A stretch of 64,000 nt of DNA from Buxus sempervirens (taxonomy: Eukaryota > Streptophyta > Magnoliopsida > Buxales > Buxaceae), in NCBI GenBank assembly GCA_947561395.2, contig OX387190.1:39544392-39608391 (forward strand), written 5' to 3'. This document shows, in pieces, positions 44,801 to 56,453 of the stretch. The notes beneath the pieces are model-generated. The model was not told the origin of the DNA. It ran no database searches and saw nothing but the letters and a program-made list of their open reading frames with translations. A program made the position numbers and the translations under genes. Position 1 is the first letter of the stretch; each line of letters opens with the position of its first letter.

Positions 44801-47800
44801 TACAAGTCAAACGCGACAAAGGATTATGCTTCCGTTGTGATGAGAAGTATAGCATTGGGCATCGTTGTAAAAGGAAGGAGTTGCAGGTCCTTGTTGTGCA
44901 TGAAGATGAGGAGTATGATAGTGAAGCGGATGAAACAAGGGAGGTAAGGGATAGTATTGGAGAGGAGCAACCAGTTGTTGGGGTGGAGTTATCTCTAAAT
45001 TCGGTGGTGGGACTCACACCTTCTAAAACAATGAAAGTGAAGGGAAGTATGTTGGGGTAGGAGGTGGTAGTCCTAATAGACTGTGGAGCTACTCACAACT
45101 TCATATCCATCAATTTGGTGGAACGACTGGGGCTTCCAATTACAGCAACAGCAGGATACGGAGTTCTCATGGGTACTGGTATGGCTGTAAAAGGCAAGGG
45201 CATATGTAAGGGAGTGGTGATGCAGTTGCAAACTCTTACCATTGTGGAGAATTATTTACCATTAGAGCTGGGTGGTTCAGATGTAATTTTGGGGATGCAG
45301 TGGCTGGCTTCACTCGGCACCATGCAAATCAATTGGACGAAATTAACCATGACAGCACAGATGGGAGACGATGTTATCACTTTGCAAGGTGATCCCAGCC
45401 TTAGTAAATCATTGGTGTCACTGAAATCAATGGTCAGAAATATCAACCAAGAGGGTGAAGGTATTCTGATTGAACTTAGTAGTTTGGAAGGAGAGTTAGA
45501 AGGGGTTGACCAACAACTGGCAGCCAATGTTCAATCTTTGCTAGAACAGTTCGACCACGTATTTCAGGTTCCTAAAGGGCTACCTCCATCACGAGAGAAG
45601 GATCATTCTATAGTACTCAAGAATGGCACGGAACCAATTAATGTGAAGCCGTATCGCTATCCTCACAGCCTTAAAAACGAGATTGAAAGGTTGATTTTTG
45701 AGATGCTGGCAGCGGGGATTATTCAACCAAGTACTAGCCCTTTCTCTAGCCCAATTCTTTTAGTCAAGAAGAAAGATGGGGGGTGGAGGTTCTGCATAGA
45801 TTATCGAGCTCTTAATAAGGCTACTGTTCCAGATAGGTTCCCTATACCTACCATTGATGAGTTGTTAGATGAACTCCATGGATCCACTGTTTTCTCCAAG
45901 CTGGATTTAAAATCAGGCTACCACCAGATAAGAGTGGAAGCTGTTGATGTTCCCAAAACAGCATGTCGAACTCATGAAGGTCATTATGAGTTTCTTGTGA
46001 TGCCGTTTGGTCTCAAAAATGCTCCAGCGACATTTCAATCTCTGATGAATATGATTTTCAAGGGACTGTTGTGGAAATGTGTGCTTGTATTCTTCGATGA
46101 CACCCTGGTATATAGAAGAACTCATGCTGAACATTTGACACATCTTAGAAGGGTGTTGAGCATTTTAGAGGAAAACCATCTCTATGTTAATAAAAAGAAG
46201 TGTTGTTTTGCTCAAACAACATTGGAATATTTGGGACACCTGATTTCGTGAAATGGGGGTAGCAGCAGATTATTCGAAGATTGAAGCTATGTTAAAGTGG
46301 CCAGCACCAACTACACTTAAAGCTCTTCAGGGCTTCCTGGGATTGACAGGATACTATCGTCGCTTTGTTGCAAATTATGGCAAAATAGCTGAGCCTCTCA
46401 CACAGCTATTAAGGAAAGACAAATTTATGTGGGTTGCAGATGCTCAAACAGCTTTCATCCAACTCAAAGAAGCCATGACTAAGGTACCGGTTTTCGCCCT
46501 TCCCGACTTCTCCAAGCCTTTCATTGTAGAAACCGATGCTTCTGGAGTAGGTTTGGGAGCTGTTTTGTCTCAGGATCAGCGACCAATTGCTTTTTTCAAT
46601 CAGTTGTTGTCTACTCGGGCACGATTGAAATCAGTGTATGAGCGGGAACTGATGGCCATTGTGCTTGCAATCCAGAGATGGCGACATTACTTATTGGGGC
46701 AGCATTTCATTGTAAGAACAGACCAAAAGAGTTTGAAATTTCTGTTGGAACAGCACCTAGTCAGCCCCGAACATAAAAAATGGTTAGTCAAACTTCTTGG
46801 GTTTGATTTCGAGATTCAATATAAACCAGGTTTAGAAAATAAAGCAGCCGATGCTTTATCAAGAGTGCACAATTGGGAAGAGTTGGCGGTGTTATCTGTA
46901 CCTCATGTATTGGACCTAGCAGAATTAGCAAAACAAGTTCATCAAGATGATAAGCTCCAAGTCATTGTAGCAGCACTGCAGGATGATCCACAGTCCAAAC
47001 CAGGTTGGATTTTGCTTAACGGACAGCTCTTCTACAAAGGCCGGTTAGTCATTTCACCGAATTCAAATCTACTTCCCTCTATTTTGCATGAGTTCCATTG
47101 TAGTAATATAGGCGGCCATTCAGGAATCCTCAAGACATACAAAAGAATTGCGGGAGAATTATATTGGGAAGGTATGAAGCACGACATCAAGACATACGTC
47201 GAAGGTTGCCATGTTTACCAGCAAAACAAGCATCTCAACCTATCTCCAGCTGGATTGTTACAACCTTTACCGATCCCGACAGCTATATGGGATGATATAA
47301 CCATGGACTTCATTGAGGGCCTTCCGAAGTCCCAAGGAGTGGACACTATATTTGTTGTAGTTGATCGGCTCAGCAAATATGGGCATTTCATAGCTCTTAA
47401 ACATCCTTTCACAGCGAAGAGAGTGGCCGACTTATTTGTTCAGCATGTCGTGAAGCTTCATGGGTTTCCTCGTTCTATCATCTCTGATCGGGATAAAGTG
47501 TTCTTAAGCCACTTCTGGACAGAATTGTTTCGCCTACAAGGCACATCATTACGAAGGAGTACCACATACCATCCAAACCGATGGCCAATCAGAAGTGGTG
47601 AATAGAAGCATCGAGACTTACCTTCGTTGTTTTGCAAATAATCAGCCTTCGTCATGGGCGAGATGGCTTCCATGGACCGAGTATTGGTACAACACTTCCT
47701 TTCATACAGTAGCTGCTCACACGTCTCCCTTTCGGGTGGTGTATGGCCGAGACCCTCCTCCTTTGATTCGTTTTGGTAATCGCTCTTCCACAATGTCAGC

Positions 47801-48476
47801 AGTAGACCACCAGCTGCAAGACCGCAATGCAGTTTTGGATGAAGTGAAGAAACATTTGCTTCGTGCACAGGATTACATGAAAAATTCAGTTGACAAACAT
47901 CGGCGAGACATTTCTTTTCAGGTGGGGGATTTGGTTTATTTGAAGCTACGACCCTATGGACGAACATCACTAATTGTTAGAGCTAATGAGAAATTAGCTC
48001 CTAGATTTTTTGGGCCTTATCTAGTGCCCCAGAAAGTTGGGAAGGTTGCTTACAAATTGGAATTACCAGCTTCAAGCTCTATACACCCAGTCTTCCATGT
48101 GTCCCAACTGAAACGTGCAATTGGTACCACTTCTTCTAGTACACAGTTACCTTCTAACATTGGCCCTGCTCCAGAATGGGGGCTAGAACCTGCTGCTGTT
48201 TTGGGAATTAGACCCAGCAATGGGGATGCATCATCCAAGTCTGAGGTTCTAATTCAATGGAAGGACATGAATGAACATGAAGCATCATGGGAGCCTTTTG
48301 ACTTGATACAACAGCAATTTCCTGACTTTCACCTTGAGGACAAGGTGTTTCTTTTGGCAGGGGGTATTGATAGGCCCCCAATAAGATGTACGTATTTCAG
48401 GAAGAATAAGAAGAAGTTCCAGGGGCAAAAGGGTATTTTCCAGCAATAAAAGAGGGGGGAGAATAAATCGGAATGT

Positions 48477-48514
<38 letters not shown>

Positions 48515-51500
48515 ACAGAGAGGCTCATCGATTGTTTTCAGGTAGTGTAACTTGGTGACTTGGGAGGGAAAGGAGGCTCTCAAAATCCTCCGTAGTTCTA
48601 TTCTCTACTTGTTCGTTCATTTCTACAAATTCCGTATAGATTTATAGCACTAATTCATTAATAGTGCTTATCATTCTTTGTAATTCTTTTCTCAATTCAT
48701 AAACTCTGTTTCTCTTGTTTGGATCTTAACACTTTATCTCGAGTTCTTTTATCATGGAAAAGAGGAAGAGGTGCCTTCTTAGTGGAAATACTTTGGGGTT
48801 TAACTTTGCAGCAATAATTTGGTCCATATGAAAGAGAAAAATAATAGGATCTTTAAGGACAATTTGCATTCATTCGAGGTCTTGTTTCAATCAGCGCTTT
48901 GATGTCTAATAACTTGGTCTTCGCTTGTGGAATCTTGCAAAGGATTGGATCTACATTCTCTATTGGTAAGTGAAATATTCTATGCTGTGTAAAGGTTTTC
49001 ATATTATTTGGGATCCATTGTGCATTAATGATCATTCTTTGGGGGTGTTATTTTAGTTTTAATATAATTGGCTTATTACCAATGAAAAAAAATTTTTGGG
49101 GGGGATATTTTTGGAGATGAATATATTAAAATACTGGGAAATTAGGTCTCAGAAGAATTTAGAGGAAATATTGAATGCCACAAAGAACCTTGGTGGTGAA
49201 ATGCAGAGGTCTAAACAATAGGTAAAAGTAAAAGAAATACCAAATCTAAGAATTGGGAACAAGAACTGGGAAAAAAGTGGAGATATAGGCACCAAGACTA
49301 GTATTTCATGTGATAAAATGTTTTCCATTTATTAGTATGGCTTATGTAGATTGAAGTATTTTTTGTGTAGCCTATATAGGGGATCTCTTTTCAAGTGGAT
49401 GGTTTGGATTGGCTGCATTGTCTCTAGATCTAATATAGAAACTGATATCTGGCCAAGTAACTAAGGCGGGCGTTCATTTTGGGAAATGCGTTTCAAGGCT
49501 TGGAATGAGTTCCAGGGCTTGGAATGAATTCCAAGGGGGAAAACAATGGTTGGGCCTCGTTTGGCGTTCATTTTGGATTAAGAACTCATTCTGAGGAATT
49601 CGTTCCATGAATCCATTGTCTTTGGATCTAATCGAGAGATTGATATCTGGCCAAGTAACTAAGGCGTTGCTTGGCGTTCATTTTGGGAAATGCATTCCAA
49701 GGCTTGGCATGAGTTCCGGGGCTTGGAATGAATTCAGACGGGAAAACAATGGTTGGGCCTTGTGTGGCTTTCATTTTGATTAGGAACTCAATTTGAGAAT
49801 TGGTTCCATGAATCCATTACAAGAATGAATTGGGTGAAGCTGAGTTGGATGTTTGGTTTAGGCCTTTACAATTATTGCAAAGAGTAATATATTACAAGTT
49901 TGATACCATACTAACTTCAAAAGCTTTTTTATAAAAGATAATTTTGTCCTTGCCTCAAGAAGAATGTTTTATAGAAGATTCTAAGCATCCTGGTTAGGGT
50001 TTACAAATATTACAAGTTTGTTACCATAAACTTGCAAAATGAGAAATGAGAAAACCAAAAACAAGTTTCTATCCGATTTTGGATTTTAGAGTATTTTTCC
50101 AAGACTTATTTCACCAACATCCATTTCTAATGTGCTAAACAAACCATTGTTTTCCCCTTGAAATTCGTTCTAAGTAGAGCTGGCAAAAATTGAACCGACC
50201 CGACGGGTCAACCCGACTAATCCGATTATAAACGGGTTGGGTTGACCCGTTTATTAATTGGGTCGGGTGCGGGTTGGGGTTTTCCCAACCCGTCTGTAAT
50301 CGGGTTAAACCCGATTATGACCTGATTAAAAAAAAAAGTGTACAAAATTGCATGAATCAACTCGATTATGACCCGCCAACCCAATTATGACCCGAACCCG
50401 ACCCGATTACCCTATAATCCAATTTTAATAATATTTTTGAAAAAATAAAAAAATATAATCGGGTTGGCGGGTTGGGTTCGGTTTGGGGGTTTCCCAACCC
50501 GCCAGCAATCGGGTCAACCCGAACCCGACCCGTTTAACATTGAACCGATTGCGACCCGACCCAACCCGACCCGTTGCCACCTCTAGTTCTAAGCATTATA
50601 ACTCATTCCAAGCCTCGAAATGCATTCCCAAAATGAACACTAAACGGGGCCTTGGTTTAGGAAATTAGGAATAGGATTTGATGAAATGAGTTTTGGAAAA
50701 TGCACTGAAATCCAAAATCGCATAAAGGATCATTTTTGGATTCTCATTTCTCATTTTTAAAGTTTGCAGTGGCAAACTTGTAATATTTGTAAACCCTCAA
50801 TGGGCATACTTGGATTCTTTTATAAAACATTCTTCTTGAATCAAGGACAAAGTTGTCTTTTATAAAAAAGTCCTCAGAATTAGAACAATGGCAAACTCAC
50901 GATATTTGACTCTTTACAAAAAGTATAAGGTCTTAACCAAATGTCCAACCTACCCTCTCTCAACCCATTCTTTGAATGAGTTGAGTTTGTGATCCAAATC
51001 ATATTCCAAACCAGCCCTAAACTTGGAAGGAGGGAAGAATTTTATTTTTGACACACCATAGGTGAGACCAAATAACTTGCACAAGTGGGTTGAAAGTTTT
51101 ATGGTTGAACCTGGTATAGTGCTGTGTGGTCTAGAATCTTATTGGTGCTCTGCCAATTCTTTTAGAAGTTTCATCTCTTAAAAGCTCACTACTGATCTCT
51201 AATTTTGTTTCTGTCTTCCAGGTGAACTTGGCTGCATATGCAATGTAAGATATGAAAAAAATTGCAGGTCTTCACCTGCTCCCAACTCTGTACATTTAAC
51301 TTCCCCTCTGATATGCATCAGTTGATATTTTTCTAATTTGAATTAAGGAACTACTATTCGATTTTATTTAAAGATAGTGGTGCTATTTGTTATTGATGCA
51401 TATGTAAATTAAGAAGGCTAGTTGTTTCGAATGTTGTGGGACTGTTTGCTGAATAGCTGTCGTTCCACCAAAATTTTCACAAATAAAGGAAACAAATTTG

Positions 51501-54500
51501 GAAATTTATAGTGTTCTTATCTTTCCTACCTTGACTTTAATAAATAAGGGAAATGAAAATTATGGTTTAAGTAGAGGCAAAAGACAGATTCATTTTGAAT
51601 TAATCTATTGATTTCAAGCAAGGATTAAAATTTTTATCTTTTTTTTAGTATTCTTACTATTCGAGGATTAACTATAGCAAGTTTTTTTTAATACCTGGGT
51701 TTCTTTTCTTTGAGTCCAGGGTTCTTGTTGAGCTTTCCATTCCTTGTGGGAAACATGGTCCACGTGTATTTGAAGGTTTTACTGTTGGTTTTCATCCAAG
51801 GTCATGGGAAGTTGTAAGAAATCATGTTGTTTTTCTGGTTATTGTGCTTGTATTGGAACTGATTTCTGATTAGGTAAGCCTGATTTTCTAATGGATTTTT
51901 AGGTATATAATGGAATGACTCAGCCAGGTTTTGAAAAGCGCCACCATGAATACAGGTATACGATTTCTATGGAGAAATTTTACTTCAATTTCTTTTTTGC
52001 ATTTGTAACACCATCCATGGCAGATAGTTTTCTTATATCAAATGCTTTAAATCCCTTGTACTTACACATTTGGTTTTGCTTGTGGTGACTTTTTATCACA
52101 ATTGCATTTTATGTGAATAACTTTTTTATTGGAGGTGGTGAGAACCATAGGATGGCACTTTCTGCCAAGAGTTGATGTCGTATAGTATTGAATGCGATTT
52201 GCATTAGACATTTATATCTAAAGTGAACTGTGGTATTTATCTTCCTATGTATGCGGATTAGAGATGAGAAAGGGTAAGGTATCCTGAGTTGAAGTTAGAA
52301 GTCCATCTAAAACTTAATTCATTGCTGAGGGCTTATATTACTGGACTTTTACCAAATCTCATGAAGAGATTTGATAGATAAATTTAGAGGTTTTCTAGTC
52401 TGAACTTGATTGGAACTGTTTGTGATGTTGGGACTCTCCCCATCTTTTCTCAAGGGCCAGAAGCTAAAAATAACTGTTTCATGCCCTGTACTTTTACTTT
52501 AATTTTGATATCTAAGGTAAGTGTTTGTTGAGAAACGAAAAGGAAGAGAGGGATGGAGAAATTTGAAAACCAATGACAAGGGCTTTTGTATGGTAATAAC
52601 TTCTTTGAATTTCCAAAAGCCTTTCCATGGGGTGGTGGTTAATTTTGAAACTTGTTAGATGATTACACTAATTATATGCATTGTTTTTTCTTTTTTGGGC
52701 TTTTCATTGTATCTGGTGCCATGTGCTTTATCATTCATATATCCACATGTAGAACTAAGTAGAAGGATATACACAATTTGAAATTTTAGATATTTTTAAG
52801 CATGACCTGATACATGTCTATATGTTTATTGTACGCCTGCAATTTTTCTTATTCCAGGTTAGCAACAACGTGCCACTTTTTTTCTGATTGAATTTTTAGT
52901 TTATTAATAATTTGAATTTAAAGCCACTATCTTTAAAGCCACTATCTGTGAACTAGCTAAATATCTGATTGTATAATATTGTTACCATCAACTGTCAGTA
53001 TATCAAGTTGATGTGCAATAAATATCGTGCAGAAGGTCTTTGGGTAAACTTATTGCTGTTTCAATGTATATTTCCTAATTGTATCCATATTTATTACTTA
53101 TCAAAAAAATGTGTATCCATATTTATTGCAACATTATCTTGTTTTTCAGCTTTGGAACTGAACAGACTCGTGTACCTCTTTATATGACAGCAGTTGCTGC
53201 TGTTTCAAATTTAGTGGGAAAACCCGTCATTAAGGTTGTCTGATTTCTGCTGTTTTTGTTTGTTATATAAACCTGTTAGTATTGCAGACTGCATAATGAT
53301 GAATGTGATTTGTTTTTTTTGATATGGTGCTGTTTTCTTTTTCTTCCTTTTTCATACCTACCTCTATCAGATTATCCCAGATAATGGCCTACAGGTGCGG
53401 TTGTCAGGCTCAGGAGCAACTGGTAGTCCGCCTACAACTTTGTCTCCCACAATGTTGATTGTGGATTGGAGATGTATGGCTGTTACTGAGCTACGTGTTA
53501 TTTATCGTGTTGTAAGACGAACAATCTTCTGAAGTTCAAGCTGTAATTTTTTCAGGTGAGAAGGCTAGTGATACTCCATATACGGTTGATATTACAATCC
53601 CAGTACAGGGCTACGATGAAATTCAGTTCACCCTTACCAAAGTTTGTGGTAAGTAATTGAAAAGAAGCAATGATACCTAATTTCTGACTTTTTTCCCTTA
53701 TGTTTAGTCATACTTGAGTTTGAGATAAGATGGATTGTATTGTATTCTTTTCTTATACTGCTGCCTGCATCTGCGAATTTGCTTACTCATGGGAAGACAG
53801 TGTAAATAGACTTTCCTTCGGCAACACTGTTCCTCAATCCTCTAATTTTATCTTCCTTTCTCATTCATTAGAATTCGTTAAATACAAAAATGAAAAGAAA
53901 AAAAATGAAAACCATGGAACCATGAATACAGTTATGACCTTCTAGTGGGATTGTGGTCAGTGATCTTCCATGTGGCCTGTCAAATGTTGTATCAACTCCC
54001 TTCAGTCGTACCATGTGATATGAGTTTGGCTTACCATCATTACAGGCTACCATATGTCTTCTCAGGGTATACCTGATTTCATAATTTCTTATTCAACCAT
54101 TTCCAGCAGTGTTGATCTTCCCGATGAAAGAATAAGCATCTTATTTGGTAGGATAAAGCTTTAATAAGTAGAAGTTGAATGTAATTCATGACTTTCTGCC
54201 ATGCCACTTAACTTCCTATGACCTGTCGATGAAAATCTGACATGATGATCAGGGCCTAGATGGAACTGTTACTGGTAGTACTTCCTCTTTTAACCCCCAA
54301 CTAGAATTTTTTTGCCAATCTTGTAATTCCATCCTCTCCTCCTGCATGGTGTTGGGTTTGTTCTTATTTCAATTAGGATTCTAACTTGGTTTGTCCAAAT
54401 TTTGCAGAGTACAGGCAGGACAGAGTTGGTGATGCCACAAGAGGATGGGCTATATTTGGAGTGCTTTCTTGCGTGTATGTCAAGTTCAAATTTTTATTTC

Positions 54501-56396
54501 CAACCTGAAATTTATCATTTTTATGCAAACTGCCACATTATATGTTAGTCAGTACAACAACAGAAACAAAATGCCATGTCTACCATTCCAATTTGTCAAA
54601 AGCTGCATATCATAATATATGTAATAGGTTATTTTGATAAAGAATTGTTGATCATTATTACTTTGCTGGTGTCTATCACATTTATTCTCTTTAATTGCTG
54701 TTCTTGTTTTTTGATATTTAATAAAATTATAGGTATTTTGGTTCGTGACTCAAATTTCTAGCTTTCGCTATATATACTAACCAGTGTCGTGTGTAGGACT
54801 ACACTAAGATAATTAATATTAAAATAATATTGTTATGTAATTTAAAAATAAGATTAAAATAACGGATTGATATCTAATCTCTAAAGTTTCTTTATGTTAT
54901 ATTACTGGAATGTTTACATTAGTGGTGAGGTGAATATGTTCCAATTTATGTACAGTTTGCAGTAAAAGTGGACCCATTAGAAATCTTTTTCTGGTTTTTT
55001 TTATTTTTTATTTTTATTTCCAATATTGATATCTACTTCCGTGTATTTTTTTCAACTGTCTTCCTATTAATTTTAGCACACGTACGCTTCAATCTTTTTT
55101 TTTCATAAATTATCATATGATAATATATCTTATAACTAATGCAGTTGTATATCGAATACATGCATGCATGTTCACTCCTTTAGTAATAACTAATAAGAAA
55201 GAGCATAATTTTAGTTCCTTAGGAGAGAAGTGGTTATAGTTTCCAACAGCATACCAAGAAAAAGATTGTAGTAGCCCTCAGGAAATTGGTTATCTTTAGC
55301 ATACAAGGAGGTTATTTTTGGAACAAAGGTTGATTCTTGTCATGCTTCGTAGGCTTTTCTCAGTACTTAGTATATACACACGCATATTATTTGTACTTTG
55401 TGTCTTTTAAGTCTTTGTTTTTGAAAGTTTTGTCTATTATGATTTTTTCCTTCATGTGGAAAGTATACTTTGTTGCTAGTGATGGCGACAAGGAAACTTC
55501 ATGGCATGATTAATCTTCATCCTATCCTAAAGGAGTCAACCCTATACCAAACCAGATCTTACACAATGTGGTGTGGCGGCTTTATGATGGATACTATTTC
55601 TGTATATATTTTGGATCAAAAATAGTTTTCTAAGCAAAAGACACAATTCAAATAAATATATGCACACATATATATAATCACCAGGCTGATCTGGTTTGAA
55701 TCACTGGTTGAACCGGTTGAACTTACCTGGCCTCAATTTCAGGCCAATGCCTAGTTCAAGTTCTATAATTATGATTGAAACAACTATGTGTTTGTGTGCA
55801 TGTGTGTGTATTAAATGGCAATGGGGTGGGTTAGGTTAACCCAAACCCAGTTTTCGGATTACAAAACCCATCCAAATAGCATCATAATTGGACTAGTTAC
55901 CTATTAAATCTGATAGATTCCCATCCCCACTTGTTTGTATAGTCCCACGTGTTAAAACTCAAGAAAATTTTGAAGAATATGACACTACAAGAGGGGTTTA
56001 CCTCATCAAGCTTATGGCCATCGTCTAAGAGGGCTATCTCTTTAACATATATTTCACCATCTCACCTTTTAGCATGATTAGAATTGAGTGCATGTATGTT
56101 TTTGAACCTGCTTCACCTTGTGGCATGTCATGGCCTTGCGTGCATGTGGATGGGTGTATCGTTTTCTTTTTTTCCCTCTAATTACTCTCTTTATTGTGTG
56201 TTGACTTCTGAATACTGGATCTTGTGATTATCCTTGTACTTAATTTGTTTTAGCTGTTTTATCTTTGAAGCAGATTTTATAATCCATTTATTTGCTATTT
56301 TGTTTACTCCCTTCATATACGTAGAGTTTGTTAGATGTGTTTGACACAACTCTTGAATTGGAGTGCAGCTTACTAGTTACTAGCATCTCCACCCCT

Positions 56397-56453
<57 letters not shown>

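Larger units (their letters stand above)
43421..48731 (+). mobile_element. Ty3/gypsy chromovirus-type LTR retrotransposon, complete but decayed
   Basis: Two LTRs (43421-43764 and 48368-48731) start TGATAGG and end TTAACA, with the 5-bp target duplication CTTTA on both sides (43416-43420, 48732-48736). A primer-binding site, gag with zinc knuckle, protease, reverse transcriptase, RNase H, integrase and a C-terminal chromodomain-like segment occur in that order. This is the Ty3/gypsy order (RT-RH before INT), and the chromodomain points to a chromovirus. Roughly 10-11 substitutions over about 325 comparable LTR bases (about 3%) suggest insertion on the order of a million years ago, depending on the rate assumed. 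Several stops and shifts make it non-autonomous. Confidence 0.95.
41690..49091 (+). mobile_element. L1-type LINE in intron 7, split by later insertions
   Basis: ORF2 pieces with stops occur at about 41715-42330 ([40 protein letters not shown]) and 42810-43400 ([34 protein letters not shown]; zinc-binding [16 protein letters not shown]). They continue at 48732-49091 after the LTR element and end in TTATTACCAATGAAAAAAAA. The interruption at 42338-42737 is a solo LTR and that at 43421-48731 a Ty3 element. It belongs to the same family as the LINE in RPT4 intron 1. The 5' limit is approximate. Confidence 0.75.
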
